From Nitrososphaerales archaeon (GTDB taxonomy: Archaea; Thermoproteota; Nitrososphaeria; Nitrososphaerales; CADDZS01): a DNA stretch of 64,000 nt. Location of the stretch: assembly GCA_030041295.1 (NCBI GenBank), contig JASHOD010000142.1, forward strand, positions 1 to 64,000, given 5' to 3'. The notes beneath the pieces are model-generated. The model was not told where the DNA came from. It saw nothing but the letters and a program-made list of their open reading frames with translations, and ran no database searches. Below, piece after piece: positions 44,333 through 52,516 of this stretch. Positions within the stretch are counted from its first letter, which is position 1. Every line of letters starts with the position of its first letter. The position numbers and the translations under genes were made by a program.

Positions 44333-44350
44333 TATATCGGATACGATATA
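44333..44350. promoter_or_regulatory. 18-bp operator-like palindrome between ABC exporter and SixA genes
   Basis: TATATCG-GATA-CGATATA is a perfect 7-bp inverted repeat with a 4-base spacer, in the divergent promoter region 95 bp from the ABC gene start and 100 bp from the SixA start. Confidence 0.5.
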
Positions 44351-44449
44351 GTTAGCAGTACCTTCCTTAAGATGTGCTCTGTGTGAGCCGTTTCCGCAAA
44401 CATAGATAGGTTCAAGTCCTCCCGAAATATTGAATCTACTCCATCCCGC

Positions 44450-44938
44450 TTGATTCTATATTTGCTGCGTCATGCTCAGGCTCAACCAAAATCTAGTTTC
44501 GGAGCAGATGAAGATAGATCGTTGACATCAGAAGGACGCGATAAAGTCTCAAAAGTACTAAATCTTGCAAAAGGCAATCTTTCAGTCGAATTAGATCGAA
44601 TTCTTTCAAGCGATTTCAAAAGAGCGATCGAAACCGCGGAAATCGCGAAACAAATTTTGAAACCCAAAAAACCGAAGATAATTACAAGCGGAGAGCTTGG
44701 GCCTGAAAGTTCACCGTACGAAGCATATGAATTCTTAGCGAAACAAAAATTCGGGCCGCAAAACCGCGTGCTTCTAGTTTCGCATCAGCCGCTCCTCGGA
44801 GAAATCCTTTCCAGTCTTCTAGGCACAGGTGAGGCCATCGGGTTTGCTCCAGGATCGATGGCAAGGGTCGATGTCAGCGGGCACCTTGAACCAAACTCTG
44901 GAGAATTGATTTGGCTCGTCTCCTCCGATGTTGTGTAA
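44450..44938 (+). CDS. SixA-like phosphohistidine phosphatase
   Basis: 162 aa from TTG 44450. The histidine phosphatase signature LYLLRHAQAQP (Arg7, His8 nucleophile) is followed by LTSEGRDKVSKV, ILSSDFKRAIETAEI and the second catalytic His in LLVSHQPLLGEILSSLL. The small size matches SixA, which dephosphorylates histidine-phosphorylated proteins in bacteria; the archaeal target is unknown. Cytoplasmic. Confidence 0.9.
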   Translation: MILYLLRHAQAQPKSSFGADEDRSLTSEGRDKVSKVLNLAKGNLSVELDRILSSDFKRAIETAEIAKQILKPKKPKIITSGELGPESSPYEAYEFLAKQKFGPQNRVLLVSHQPLLGEILSSLLGTGEAIGFAPGSMARVDVSGHLEPNSGELIWLVSSDVV

Positions 44939-45002
44939 ATTCGGCTTTCGAAAACAAGAAAAGCAAAGAATATCGACCACATTCATTGTAAGGTTATTTC
45001 AA

Positions 45003-45503
45003 TTGAGTTCTGTCAAAGCTGTCCCAAAAAGTGAGTTTGTCTCTTTTGTTAGAAAGTACTTGGTCGTTGAAGGACTACCGTGCGCAAGGCACTGCGACAA
45101 AACGACTCATTTTGCTCCGCTCATGGAGAATCGTGACAAGATCATTGGGGCCTACATTTGTCCTGATAACTTTGTTTCAAGGATTGTTGCCTTTGAATCA
45201 AGGCAGAATAATGGTGGCATCCCCTGGCTCATCGGTTACGTCAGGAACGAATTGGAAGGCGGTTCATTGGTTAGGGACAAGGACTTTAGGTCTGCTACGC
45301 GGCACGGGTGGGAGCTCGGTGGAAACGCGGAAGAAGAGATAAAGTCACTCGCAGACCAGTCAAATGGGATAAAGGAGTACTACTGGACATTCTACGCCCG
45401 CAGCGACGACGAGAAGAAAATGGGAAACTTTCTTTGCGACAAGTGCGGAAAACTCTTCACGCAACCAATGACTTCAAAGAATAAAACTTGCCAGCGACAC
45501 TAG
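45003..45503 (+). CDS. Hypothetical protein with C-terminal zinc-ribbon half
   Basis: About 166 aa from TTG 45003 (MSSVKAVPKSEFVSFVRKYL). The frame is open to ATG 44928, but that would overlap SixA and add an unlikely head. It contains CARHCDKTTHFAPLM, two Trp-rich strands and, at the end, FLCDKCGKLFTQPMTSKNKTC, possibly a zinc site. No known family. Its last 4 bp overlap the convergent thioredoxin-like gene. Confidence 0.6.
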   Translation: MSSVKAVPKSEFVSFVRKYLVVEGLPCARHCDKTTHFAPLMENRDKIIGAYICPDNFVSRIVAFESRQNNGGIPWLIGYVRNELEGGSLVRDKDFRSATRHGWELGGNAEEEIKSLADQSNGIKEYYWTFYARSDDEKKMGNFLCDKCGKLFTQPMTSKNKTCQRH

Positions 45504-45883
45504 TTCGATTGCTGTTGTTTCTTTATTTCGGCATAGAATCTGCTTTTGAATAGATTCTCCCAGCGCACCCTAGTAACTTCAGGATTCTCAGAAAATCCCG
45601 TAAATACGTGTTTCACATTTCCATCTTTGAATTCCATGAATATCTGAGGAATCAGGTAATCTTCAGCATTATCCCCGTATTCCTTGACAAGGTGATCGGC
45701 AATCTTCACGTCTTCCTCTCGATCAGTGTCCAAGACTCTGATTGGTACTTCAAGGTCGTCCGCCATACGCTTTGAATTATCTACTGAAAGAGGATAACAG
45801 TGCGGGCACCACTTTGCGATCACGGCAGAGATTCTTTCGACCTTTGCATGAGTCGAACGGTTAGGTGAAGAGGAGGAAGGCAA
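45500..45883 (-). CDS. Thioredoxin-like protein (CPHC)
   Basis: 127 aa. A thioredoxin fold with the active site VIAKWCPHCYPLS. RVLDTDREEDVKIADHLVKEYG, then DYLIPQIFMEFKDGNVKHVFTGF supplies the cis-Pro (IPQ) and following strands. CPHC is the DsbA/glutaredoxin-like dithiol, but no signal peptide is present, so it acts in the cytoplasm. The redox partner is unknown. The Ser-rich start (MPSSSSPNRS) may be overlong. Confidence 0.8.
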   Translation of the reverse strand: MPSSSSPNRSTHAKVERISAVIAKWCPHCYPLSVDNSKRMADDLEVPIRVLDTDREEDVKIADHLVKEYGDNAEDYLIPQIFMEFKDGNVKHVFTGFSENPEVTRVRWENLFKSRFYAEIKKQQQSN

Positions 45884-45933
45884 TATCTTTTCTGGTCCTG
45901 TAAATCTAGAAGTGTAAAGTTTGATTTAATCTT

Positions 45934-46746
45934 TTATTGAGAGAAATTGGAAACAGACCGCGATCCCAAGAACATATTTGTCTCGTAAAGGAGAGTAACT
46001 TGACCCTCCTCTTGATACGCGTCAAACATGCTTTTCAATTCGCCTTTCATTTGAGGGTAGGTTTGCTCTTCAGGCTGAGGAGTGTATGAAGACGAGCATA
46101 CTCTGCCCAATAGTCCATCAAAATTCAACCGTTGATAGTTAGGTAGCGTGAATTTCCTGAAAACCCAATGTGGAAAGAAATCGGATAGATCGTCGTTTTC
46201 AACTCTCGCAACGGCAGCCCTTTTACGAGCATACTTGTTGACCAATTGCTCATAATCTTCCATAATTCCCGATGAACCATCTCTCCTCCTGTCATTGTAC
46301 AGGACGCAAAGGAACCCGCCCTTCCGCAGGATCCTAAGAAATTCAATCCGAGATTTCTTGCGGTCGAACCAATGCATGGCCTGACCAACGGATATCAGAT
46401 CTACGCTTTCGTCGTTTAGAGTCGTGTCTTCGGCCGTTCCCCGAACACTCTTGAAATTTTTAAAACTTGACAAAGAGGATTCGGCGAAGCCCCTCATTTC
46501 GTCGTTCGGTTCTACGGCAAAGACATGATTCCCGTTCTCGAGGAATAGCCTCGTAAGAATTCCAGTGCCTGAACCGATATCCACAACTATTTTACCAGAA
46601 TCGAAATTTGCTTCCTTGCGAAGGATTTCGAGTACGGTCTTGGGGTAAGTGGGTCGATTTCTCGAATAAACGTCAGCCCTTCCCGTGAATCTTTGAGTGA
46701 AATCTTCCATAGCTATATTCAGAACCCCATGTTTTTCTTTTTTCAA
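45934..46746 (-). CDS. Class I SAM-dependent methyltransferase
   Basis: 270 aa, or 258 aa if translation starts at the internal ATG of MEDFTQRFTGRADVYSRNRP, which is the more usual beginning of the family. The SAM motif is VVDIGSGTGILTRLFLENG, followed by AVEPNDEMRGFAESSL and VDLISVGQAMHWFDRKKS. The last motif (Q/A-x-H-W) places it near UbiE/Tam-like methyltransferases acting on small molecules. Overlaps the upstream glycosyltransferase gene by 4 bp, so they are cotranscribed. Confidence 0.9.
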   Translation of the reverse strand: MKKEKHGVLNIAMEDFTQRFTGRADVYSRNRPTYPKTVLEILRKEANFDSGKIVVDIGSGTGILTRLFLENGNHVFAVEPNDEMRGFAESSLSSFKNFKSVRGTAEDTTLNDESVDLISVGQAMHWFDRKKSRIEFLRILRKGGFLCVLYNDRRRDGSSGIMEDYEQLVNKYARKRAAVARVENDDLSDFFPHWVFRKFTLPNYQRLNFDGLLGRVCSSSYTPQPEEQTYPQMKGELKSMFDAYQEEGQVTLLYETNMFLGSRSVSNFSQ

Positions 46747-47798
46747 ATTGGTTCTGTCGAGTCAATCTTCGGACGAAGTATTGGAGGAGTAGGAGAGGTT
46801 AAGGGCTTCCTCAAGTAAGGAGACACGCGAACAACATATTTGTTAGTGATCATCATCAGGACAATCGCACAGACTATCGTCGACGGAAGGAGAAAATAAT
46901 TCCAAAACCCGTCGATTGGAAGTACAAATGCAGCTAAACTAAGTACGATTGCAATTCCAGTGAGCATCCTTTTCCTCCCGGACGAAAATACAGCAGAGAC
47001 TAACGCGGTGGGAATTGCAAAAACCAGTATCCTCAATACTGTTACTAATCTATAGCCAGTTAAAATATAAACGAAATAGTACAAACTCCAAGAGCCACTC
47101 GTTTGAAGCGGCCGCTGAAACTGAAAGTACACGGCATCTTGCAAGAAGCTTGACGGAGAATACACTAAAAAGGGCAAAACAATCGCTCCGGCGAGAAGTA
47201 TTGAGACGAGCGCGGGCTTGATGTTTGATTTACGAAGGCAGTAAACTGCAATGATCGGAAGAACGAATATCACGAATTGGTTAGTCGCTAAGGCTAGTCC
47301 AAGCAGAACACCAGAAAGTATCCATCTTTTGTAGAAAAGACCCGCGATTCCGCCCACCAGGAACATCGATCCTACCATCTTGTTTGTCCCAAGGACGCTC
47401 GTGAGCAAAATCGAAATCGGCAACAGTGCATAGGCGATTGGCCCAGTTAATGGAATCCAAGCTAGTTGTCGTTCGGTCTTTCCTAACAATGAGCTCGCGA
47501 TGAAATACAGTGCGACCAGAATGACGACGTCTGCGACGATGATGCCGTACCTTATATTCCAACCGAGCAGCTCGAACGGAGCAAAATAGATGGGAATCAC
47601 TGGCATGTACGAAAAATTGACTACATGACCGATGCGGTTCGTAAAATCAGAGTAAAGATAGGGATTTCGAAAGAGCAAAATGAGCTGAGCGGCTTCTCGA
47701 TCTACGTAATAGACGTCAACTGGATACTTCACCAAGCCAAAACCAAAATACAGAGTCGCAATCAAGCGAAGAAGGATGGCTCCTAACATGATCACCAA
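46743..47798 (-). CDS. Membrane glycosyltransferase-like protein (GT-C/GT87 type)
   Basis: 351 aa with about nine hydrophobic segments. The first external loop has the acidic pair in VDVYYVDREAAQLILLFRNPYLYSDF, a pattern seen in dolichyl-phosphate-sugar-dependent mannosyltransferases of GT87/DUF2029. It would move a sugar from a lipid carrier onto a lipid or protein glycan at the outer face of the membrane. The assignment is by topology and this motif only. Cotranscribed with the methyltransferase gene. Confidence 0.65.
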   Translation of the reverse strand: MVIMLGAILLRLIATLYFGFGLVKYPVDVYYVDREAAQLILLFRNPYLYSDFTNRIGHVVNFSYMPVIPIYFAPFELLGWNIRYGIIVADVVILVALYFIASSLLGKTERQLAWIPLTGPIAYALLPISILLTSVLGTNKMVGSMFLVGGIAGLFYKRWILSGVLLGLALATNQFVIFVLPIIAVYCLRKSNIKPALVSILLAGAIVLPFLVYSPSSFLQDAVYFQFQRPLQTSGSWSLYYFVYILTGYRLVTVLRILVFAIPTALVSAVFSSGRKRMLTGIAIVLSLAAFVLPIDGFWNYFLLPSTIVCAIVLMMITNKYVVRVSPYLRKPLTSPTPPILRPKIDSTEPI

Positions 47799-47942
47799 TA
47801 GATGATAAACAGATGAGGGAACTCTTATTTGCGTAGATAGGGCGCCTCCTCAGCGGCGATACTAATCCCTTGTAGTTATCCTAGCGTAATTCAATTTTCT
47901 TCTCCGCGTCTTCGAATTCTGTGATAGAAAATGAGATCGTCT

Positions 47943-48827
47943 CTAGGTCCTTTTTATCACATTTCTCAGGAAAATTATCGCGACCAAAATCAGACCACCT
48001 CCGATGTATTGGACAGGTGTAAGAAGCACACTGAGCAAGAGATATGACGCTACCGCTGCCATAATCGGCTCGCCCGTCGCGGCAATAGAAGCCTCGGTAC
48101 CTGTCAGTCGCTGTAGACTCCGAACATATAGTCCGTAAGCAAACAATGTTCCAAAGATCGAGACGAACAGTATCAATGCGAAAATTTGCATAGTGAACTT
48201 TTCATGGATCAAACTGAATGTTCCAATTGGCAACGATGCGGTCCCGGCTATCAGGAAGCCCCAAGCGGTTATGGGCCATGATCCGTAGATTGTGGTTAGT
48301 TTCTTTGATGCCAAAGTGTAGAAGGCTGCCGCGATCGCGCAAAGTGTTCCAAAAACGAAGGCTAGCACACTTACATGAAAAGAAATGGTCGAACCATTCG
48401 CTACCAAAAGGAATGTTCCGATCATGGCAAGTGCAATCGCGGCAAGGTGCGAGAAACTGAATTTGTACACATGCGCTGCTATTTCGTATATCGCAACCAT
48501 GGGAAGGAACAGCAGCTGAAGCAATGTCGCGATTGCAGCGTTCGAGTAGCTGATCGCAAGAAAATAGAAGAGCTGAGACGGCAAGATTCCGAGCACTCCG
48601 AACATAATAATGACCCCAGTATGAGCACGCGGCCACTTTGGACGGAGCCAGAGGAAGAGGAACGCGCTTGCAATGAAAAGGCGTAATGTAACAAGACCCT
48701 CCGGGGGAAACCCGTCTCTTTGAAAGAGAATTTGGGCAACCGTGCCCGATAGTCCCCATAGGCAGGTTGCCAATATTGCTATGCCAAAGGAGCCAGTCTT
48801 GCTTTGGGGCCTCTCGCCAGTGGTCAT
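47943..48827 (-). CDS. EamA/DMT-family transporter
   Basis: 294 aa with ten hydrophobic helices in two related halves. GIAILATCLWGLSGTVAQILFQ opens the first EamA repeat, and AFVFGTLCAIAAAFYTLASKKL begins the second. GTEASIAATGEPIMAAVASYLLLSVLL is the conserved helix 9 region. Members export amino acids, nucleosides or metabolites; the substrate is unknown. Divergent from the VOC protein gene. Confidence 0.92.
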   Translation of the reverse strand: MTTGERPQSKTGSFGIAILATCLWGLSGTVAQILFQRDGFPPEGLVTLRLFIASAFLFLWLRPKWPRAHTGVIIMFGVLGILPSQLFYFLAISYSNAAIATLLQLLFLPMVAIYEIAAHVYKFSFSHLAAIALAMIGTFLLVANGSTISFHVSVLAFVFGTLCAIAAAFYTLASKKLTTIYGSWPITAWGFLIAGTASLPIGTFSLIHEKFTMQIFALILFVSIFGTLFAYGLYVRSLQRLTGTEASIAATGEPIMAAVASYLLLSVLLTPVQYIGGGLILVAIIFLRNVIKRT

Positions 48828-48907
48828 CGTCTCTTTCTAGAAGACAGAGTCGAAAAACAACTATTATACAAAGCGCTTCAGAACATTTCCAAAATGGAGT
48901 TGGCATT

Positions 48908-49318
48908 TTGACATTATTTTGCTATACAGGAATAACAGTGAAGGATCTCGACAAATCGATAAAGTTCTATACAAATGTAATGAGAATGAAACTAGTGGCC
49001 AGAATCAAGAATCCATACACTAACGGAGAATTTGCCGAGCTCACCTCGCGAAAAGGGAAGCTTCCGAACCTTGAGCTCAATTGGTATGCCGAGAAACGAT
49101 CGTACGAGAGCGGCGATGAGTTGGATCACCTTGCGTTCTTGGTCAAAGATGCCAAAGCGGAATTGAAGAGGCTGAAGAAGTTGAGGGTCGAAATTGTTCG
49201 AGAACCTTACGAGAGTCCGAATCATGTTGTGTTCTTTGCCAAAGATCCTAATGGAATATGGATCGAGATTTTTTCAAAGAAAAGGAAGGACGCATTTCCG
49301 AAGAACGTCGGGCTCTAA
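48908..49318 (+). CDS. Glyoxalase/VOC-superfamily protein
   Basis: 136 aa from TTG 48908; the longer open frame overlaps the divergent transporter and is not credible. Two beta-alpha-beta-beta-beta modules are visible: FCYTGITVKDLDKSIKFYTN and HLAFLVKDAKAELKRLK, ending VVFFAKDPNGIWIEIFSK with the metal-binding Glu. Metal ligands His (DELDHLAF) and Glu fit the lactoylglutathione-lyase/methylmalonyl-CoA epimerase group. The substrate is unknown. Confidence 0.85.
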   Translation: MTLFCYTGITVKDLDKSIKFYTNVMRMKLVARIKNPYTNGEFAELTSRKGKLPNLELNWYAEKRSYESGDELDHLAFLVKDAKAELKRLKKLRVEIVREPYESPNHVVFFAKDPNGIWIEIFSKKRKDAFPKNVGL

Positions 49319-49338
49319 AGTCAGATGATCCAAAAAGA

Positions 49339-50139
49339 ATGCCTGAGGTCGATAAAGTAGAAGGCAAAAATGCGCAAATGTTAGAATATCTTCTGCATGA
49401 CCCAACGGCAAACGGGTTTGCTATCGAAGATATAAGAGACATGCCAAAAGACGGGGAGTTCTACTCTTCGAAAGATCCCGTGACGAAAGATATTACGGGA
49501 TATTTGCTTAATCATTATGAGGGGAATGAGTTATTCGTTACTCTAAAGAGTCAATCGGAGCAGGATGCCGTCCAACTTCTGACTTGCGTTCCAACTGACA
49601 ACTCGCTAACGATCTACTTGCATACAGACCCGACGAATGAGCAAACTGTCAAGAAATATTTTCTCTCAAAAAACAGAGAATTTGAAAAGACAGATGACTT
49701 TTTGATGGCAATTGTGAAAGATACTACGCAGCTCATCCATCCCAATTACGCGAAAATCATAACGAGAAAGTACAGTCGAGACGTAGGTAAGCTAATTTCT
49801 CACTCGACTAGGGGTGATTTGTCGGAAGTAGTAGGTCAGGTGCTCGATCAAGAAAAGATCTGGGGAATGATTGTCGATGGCCACGTTGTTTCGGTCGCAG
49901 CGATAGCTTCCTCCCAGCCGGAGGTGGGTGTTATCGTTGATGTCAACACAGATCCGAATTATAGGAGAAGGGGGTACGGAACAATGGTTACATCAGCTGC
50001 CACCGAGCGAGCGCTGCAAGATTCCAAAATAGTGTCGCTCTTCGTTAATTCCTCAAATATCGAGGCGACACGAGTCTACGAGAAGCTCGGTTACAAATTG
50101 TATGCAAGATCAATCAGGTTCAAGGCTAAATTGAAATGA
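49339..50139 (+). CDS. GNAT-family acetyltransferase with N-terminal extension
   Basis: 266 aa from ATG 49339 (MPEVDKVEGKNAQMLEYLLHD). The frame is open to 49258, but that would overlap the VOC gene. The C-terminal half is a GNAT fold: KIWGMIVDGHVVSVAAIASS, then VIVDVNTDPNYRRRGYGTMV (acetyl-CoA loop Q/R-x-x-G-x-G/A) and NIEATRVYEKLGYKLYARS. The N-terminal half (about 130 aa) is a second, degenerate GNAT-like module. The substrate is unknown. A small zinc-ribbon gene overlaps its stop by ATGA. Confidence 0.8.
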   Translation: MPEVDKVEGKNAQMLEYLLHDPTANGFAIEDIRDMPKDGEFYSSKDPVTKDITGYLLNHYEGNELFVTLKSQSEQDAVQLLTCVPTDNSLTIYLHTDPTNEQTVKKYFLSKNREFEKTDDFLMAIVKDTTQLIHPNYAKIITRKYSRDVGKLISHSTRGDLSEVVGQVLDQEKIWGMIVDGHVVSVAAIASSQPEVGVIVDVNTDPNYRRRGYGTMVTSAATERALQDSKIVSLFVNSSNIEATRVYEKLGYKLYARSIRFKAKLK

Positions 50140-50270
50140 TAGTTGAAAGACGGATGTGTCCGGTTTGCAAGAAGGAGGTCGAGGTCGAACTTGTTAGAAA
50201 GCCAGATGTGGATCTCAAGATTTGCACGGTCTGCGGTGCAGCTATCTCAATCCTCTACAAAGAGTCTTGA
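50136..50270 (+). CDS. 44-residue zinc-ribbon microprotein
   Basis: The ATG overlaps the stop of the acetyltransferase gene (ATGA), which indicates translational coupling. The product has two Cys pairs, RMCPVCKKEVEV and KICTVCGAAISIL, forming a four-Cys zinc ribbon with nothing else. It probably works with the acetyltransferase or binds nucleic acid; the role is unknown. Confidence 0.75.
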   Translation: MIVERRMCPVCKKEVEVELVRKPDVDLKICTVCGAAISILYKES

Positions 50271-50352
50271 AAACCGTAGATTTATTTGGCGTTTATTTTC
50301 TAATTATGAGTAGTCGTCGTCTAGAGTAGCTAACCTAGCGATAGAGAGATGA

Positions 50353-51063
50353 ATGGCTTTGAGCAGAACTAGTAGCAGGGGGAATTCAATTCGCGGTGGC
50401 ACCGAGAGGGCCTCGTTGATTACTAGGCTCATTTCTTGGTTTGACAGTTACGTCGAATTATATACTATTGACCCGGTTCGAATCGATAGATCTCTAAAGG
50501 GGTACGAAGGCACCGATCTCGATCAGATCTGGAAGAGTGTCAGAGGAGATGTCAACCAGATTAACGCGCTCCCTGAGAAATCAAAGGACCTCGAAAAATA
50601 CGCCAGGCGAGCTTCGAACTCGAGAAAGTATTCTCTGATTATTGGCGGCGCTACTTTTGCCGTTTTGATTGCTTATCTATTGTTTCAAAACCAGATAAAG
50701 GCTGCGGCTGGTTACTATGCAGAACTTGCTATTCCGGGAGTTATGCTTGTGCTACTTTATGGAATGCTCATGCTGACGATGTTCTCCACAAGATCCCTAA
50801 ACAAAGAGATGCGCTCATTCTACGCGGAACATTCTGGAGATTTAACGAAACAGAAAGCGCATATGCGCGATGCGACGCAGCAACTGATCGACCGTCTTTC
50901 GAGAGAGATTTATTCCCATGATTTCAACCCTAGCAGATTCAAGTTTAACCTCTATCATTCAAACTACAAGAATATCGCAGTCGTGGGCCGCAGCGGGGGT
51001 AAATTTGTGTCTACGGTAAAACCCCGGATCTCATCGCAACAGGCATCTAAGCAAAGCACTTGA
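50353..51063 (+). CDS. Membrane protein with two central helices, unknown function
   Basis: 236 aa. Basic N-terminus, a helical segment (LDQIWKSVRGDVNQINALPE), two adjacent transmembrane helices (about 98-117 and 128-150) and a cytoplasmic C-terminus that is helical and then basic. No family was recognised. The start at ATG 50353 is the first in frame after the zinc-ribbon gene. Confidence 0.55.
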   Translation: MALSRTSSRGNSIRGGTERASLITRLISWFDSYVELYTIDPVRIDRSLKGYEGTDLDQIWKSVRGDVNQINALPEKSKDLEKYARRASNSRKYSLIIGGATFAVLIAYLLFQNQIKAAAGYYAELAIPGVMLVLLYGMLMLTMFSTRSLNKEMRSFYAEHSGDLTKQKAHMRDATQQLIDRLSREIYSHDFNPSRFKFNLYHSNYKNIAVVGRSGGKFVSTVKPRISSQQASKQST

Positions 51064-51140
51064 ATTGTGCGCAGGGCGAGTTCCCTTTCGGACGGAGAAA
51101 GCTAGAGTCTCGCCCCGGTGGCATGTGCTAGTCTTACTTT

Positions 51141-51356
51141 CTAGTCTCTTTCCACGCTGTATGCTATCTCAATATCTGCACGATATTGAACGATTTTACC
51201 GTTCTCTACCTTTCCGGTAAAATGAACTAATTCGACTCCTGTTATTCCTCTGATTGTCTTGGATTCTTTCTTCACAGCCATCTCAGTAGCGTCTTGCCAA
51301 CTCTTCTTCGAGTGCCCGATTAGTTCGGTTACTTTCGCGACTGCTGCAGCAGGCAT
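51141..51356 (-). CDS. Dodecin-family flavin-binding protein
   Basis: 71 aa, the full family length. Dodecins form hollow 12-mers that store riboflavin or FMN. The pattern VTELIGHSKKSWQDATEMAVKKESKTIRGITGVELV, with the Trp that stacks on flavin and VQYRADIEIAYSVE at the end, is typical. The gene is monocistronic. Confidence 0.9.
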   Translation of the reverse strand: MPAAAVAKVTELIGHSKKSWQDATEMAVKKESKTIRGITGVELVHFTGKVENGKIVQYRADIEIAYSVERD

Positions 51357-51432
51357 AATAAATCACTAGCATTATGTGGATGGGACGGCTCTGTGTGGTC
51401 TTCGGTTGATTAGAAAAAAGAGCTAATAGTGA

Positions 51433-52368
51433 TTTTCAACCAAAGATCCATATGTCAAAAGACCATTACTAGTTTCTTGTTACGGTTTTAAGATTGTAAA
51501 TGGGAAACTGCGAATTCCTCTTTCAAAGAGAAGGTACGAATTCATTCCTCTTAATAATTACACTCTCAAGATACTAGAATCTGACAAGACACTCATCGTA
51601 AGATCGTTCACTATTACACAAACAGCTCTTTCTCTTTGCATTGCAAAGGACGTACCTGAAATTCAGTTACGACGAGATCCATTCAGTGATCGGGATTGAT
51701 AGAAATCTGCGAAATCTCACTGTGGGAAATCAGGAGAAAATACCAAAGACATTGTGCATTCCTTTAAGAGAAATGATGTTAGAATTCGAACGAAAATAGC
51801 TTCCAAGTACGGCAGGAGAAGGAAAGCAAGGATAGGAACTATACTAAACATGATATCAAAGGACGTAGTTGAAAGAGCTCTTGAAGTCAAGTCAGCTATA
51901 GTCTTTGAAGATATCAGGTACATCAGATCAATGTATCGAAGAGGCAATTTCCAAGGACGAAAGTTTCGAGGACAGATGAACAATTACTGGCCTTTTGCTG
52001 AGATTAAAAGACAAACAGAATGCAAAGCTCAATGGAAGGGGATTCCGGTAATTCATCTTACGAAACCTGAAACCAGAGAAACGAGTTCAATCTGCTACAT
52101 ATGTGGGGAGAGACTCCAAAGTAGCAGGGATAAATCTAGAAAGCTCTGGTGTAAGAAGTGTGAGAGGTGGTTTGATCGCGATCTAGTCGCTGTCATGAAT
52201 ACTTCTCACCGCGGCTGGGTGAGGTTCGCGCAGTCGCATAACGTAAAAGGCATTGGAAACGAAGCGATGGTACAGGAACGCGTACGAAGGAAGGATGAGG
52301 AACCGCTAATCCGAATAGTCGATCCAATGAAGTTATGTCAGAGGGATAAGGGGAGAGAGATCTTTTAG
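51433..52368 (+). pseudogene. Degenerate IS200/IS605-type TnpB
   Basis: Three segments in two frames make a broken RNA-guided nuclease gene. 51433 onward gives the WED-like part (SCYGFKIVNGKLRIPLSKRR, PLNNYTLKILESDKTLIVRS). A frame change brings the RuvC-I motif SVIGIDRNLRNLTVG (Asp codon 51698-51700), and a second change leads into the segment starting at 51754. That segment keeps RuvC-II (IVFEDIR), the zinc finger ICYICGERL...LWCKKCERW and RuvC-III (FDRDLVAVMN). The N-terminal 100 or so residues and tnpA are missing. No terminal repeats or guide-RNA end could be assigned. Confidence 0.88.
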
Positions 52369-52516
52369 TTTGATTGATCGATCTGCTGCTATCAACCGAA
52401 GACTACACAGAACCTCCTAGTGAATTTTGTCTAAACTCTGACAAAGACAATTATCTGGGTTTGATTTCTGTATTCATTTTGACAGTAGTAAAAGAAGGGG
52501 AAAAAGAGAGTAAGAT

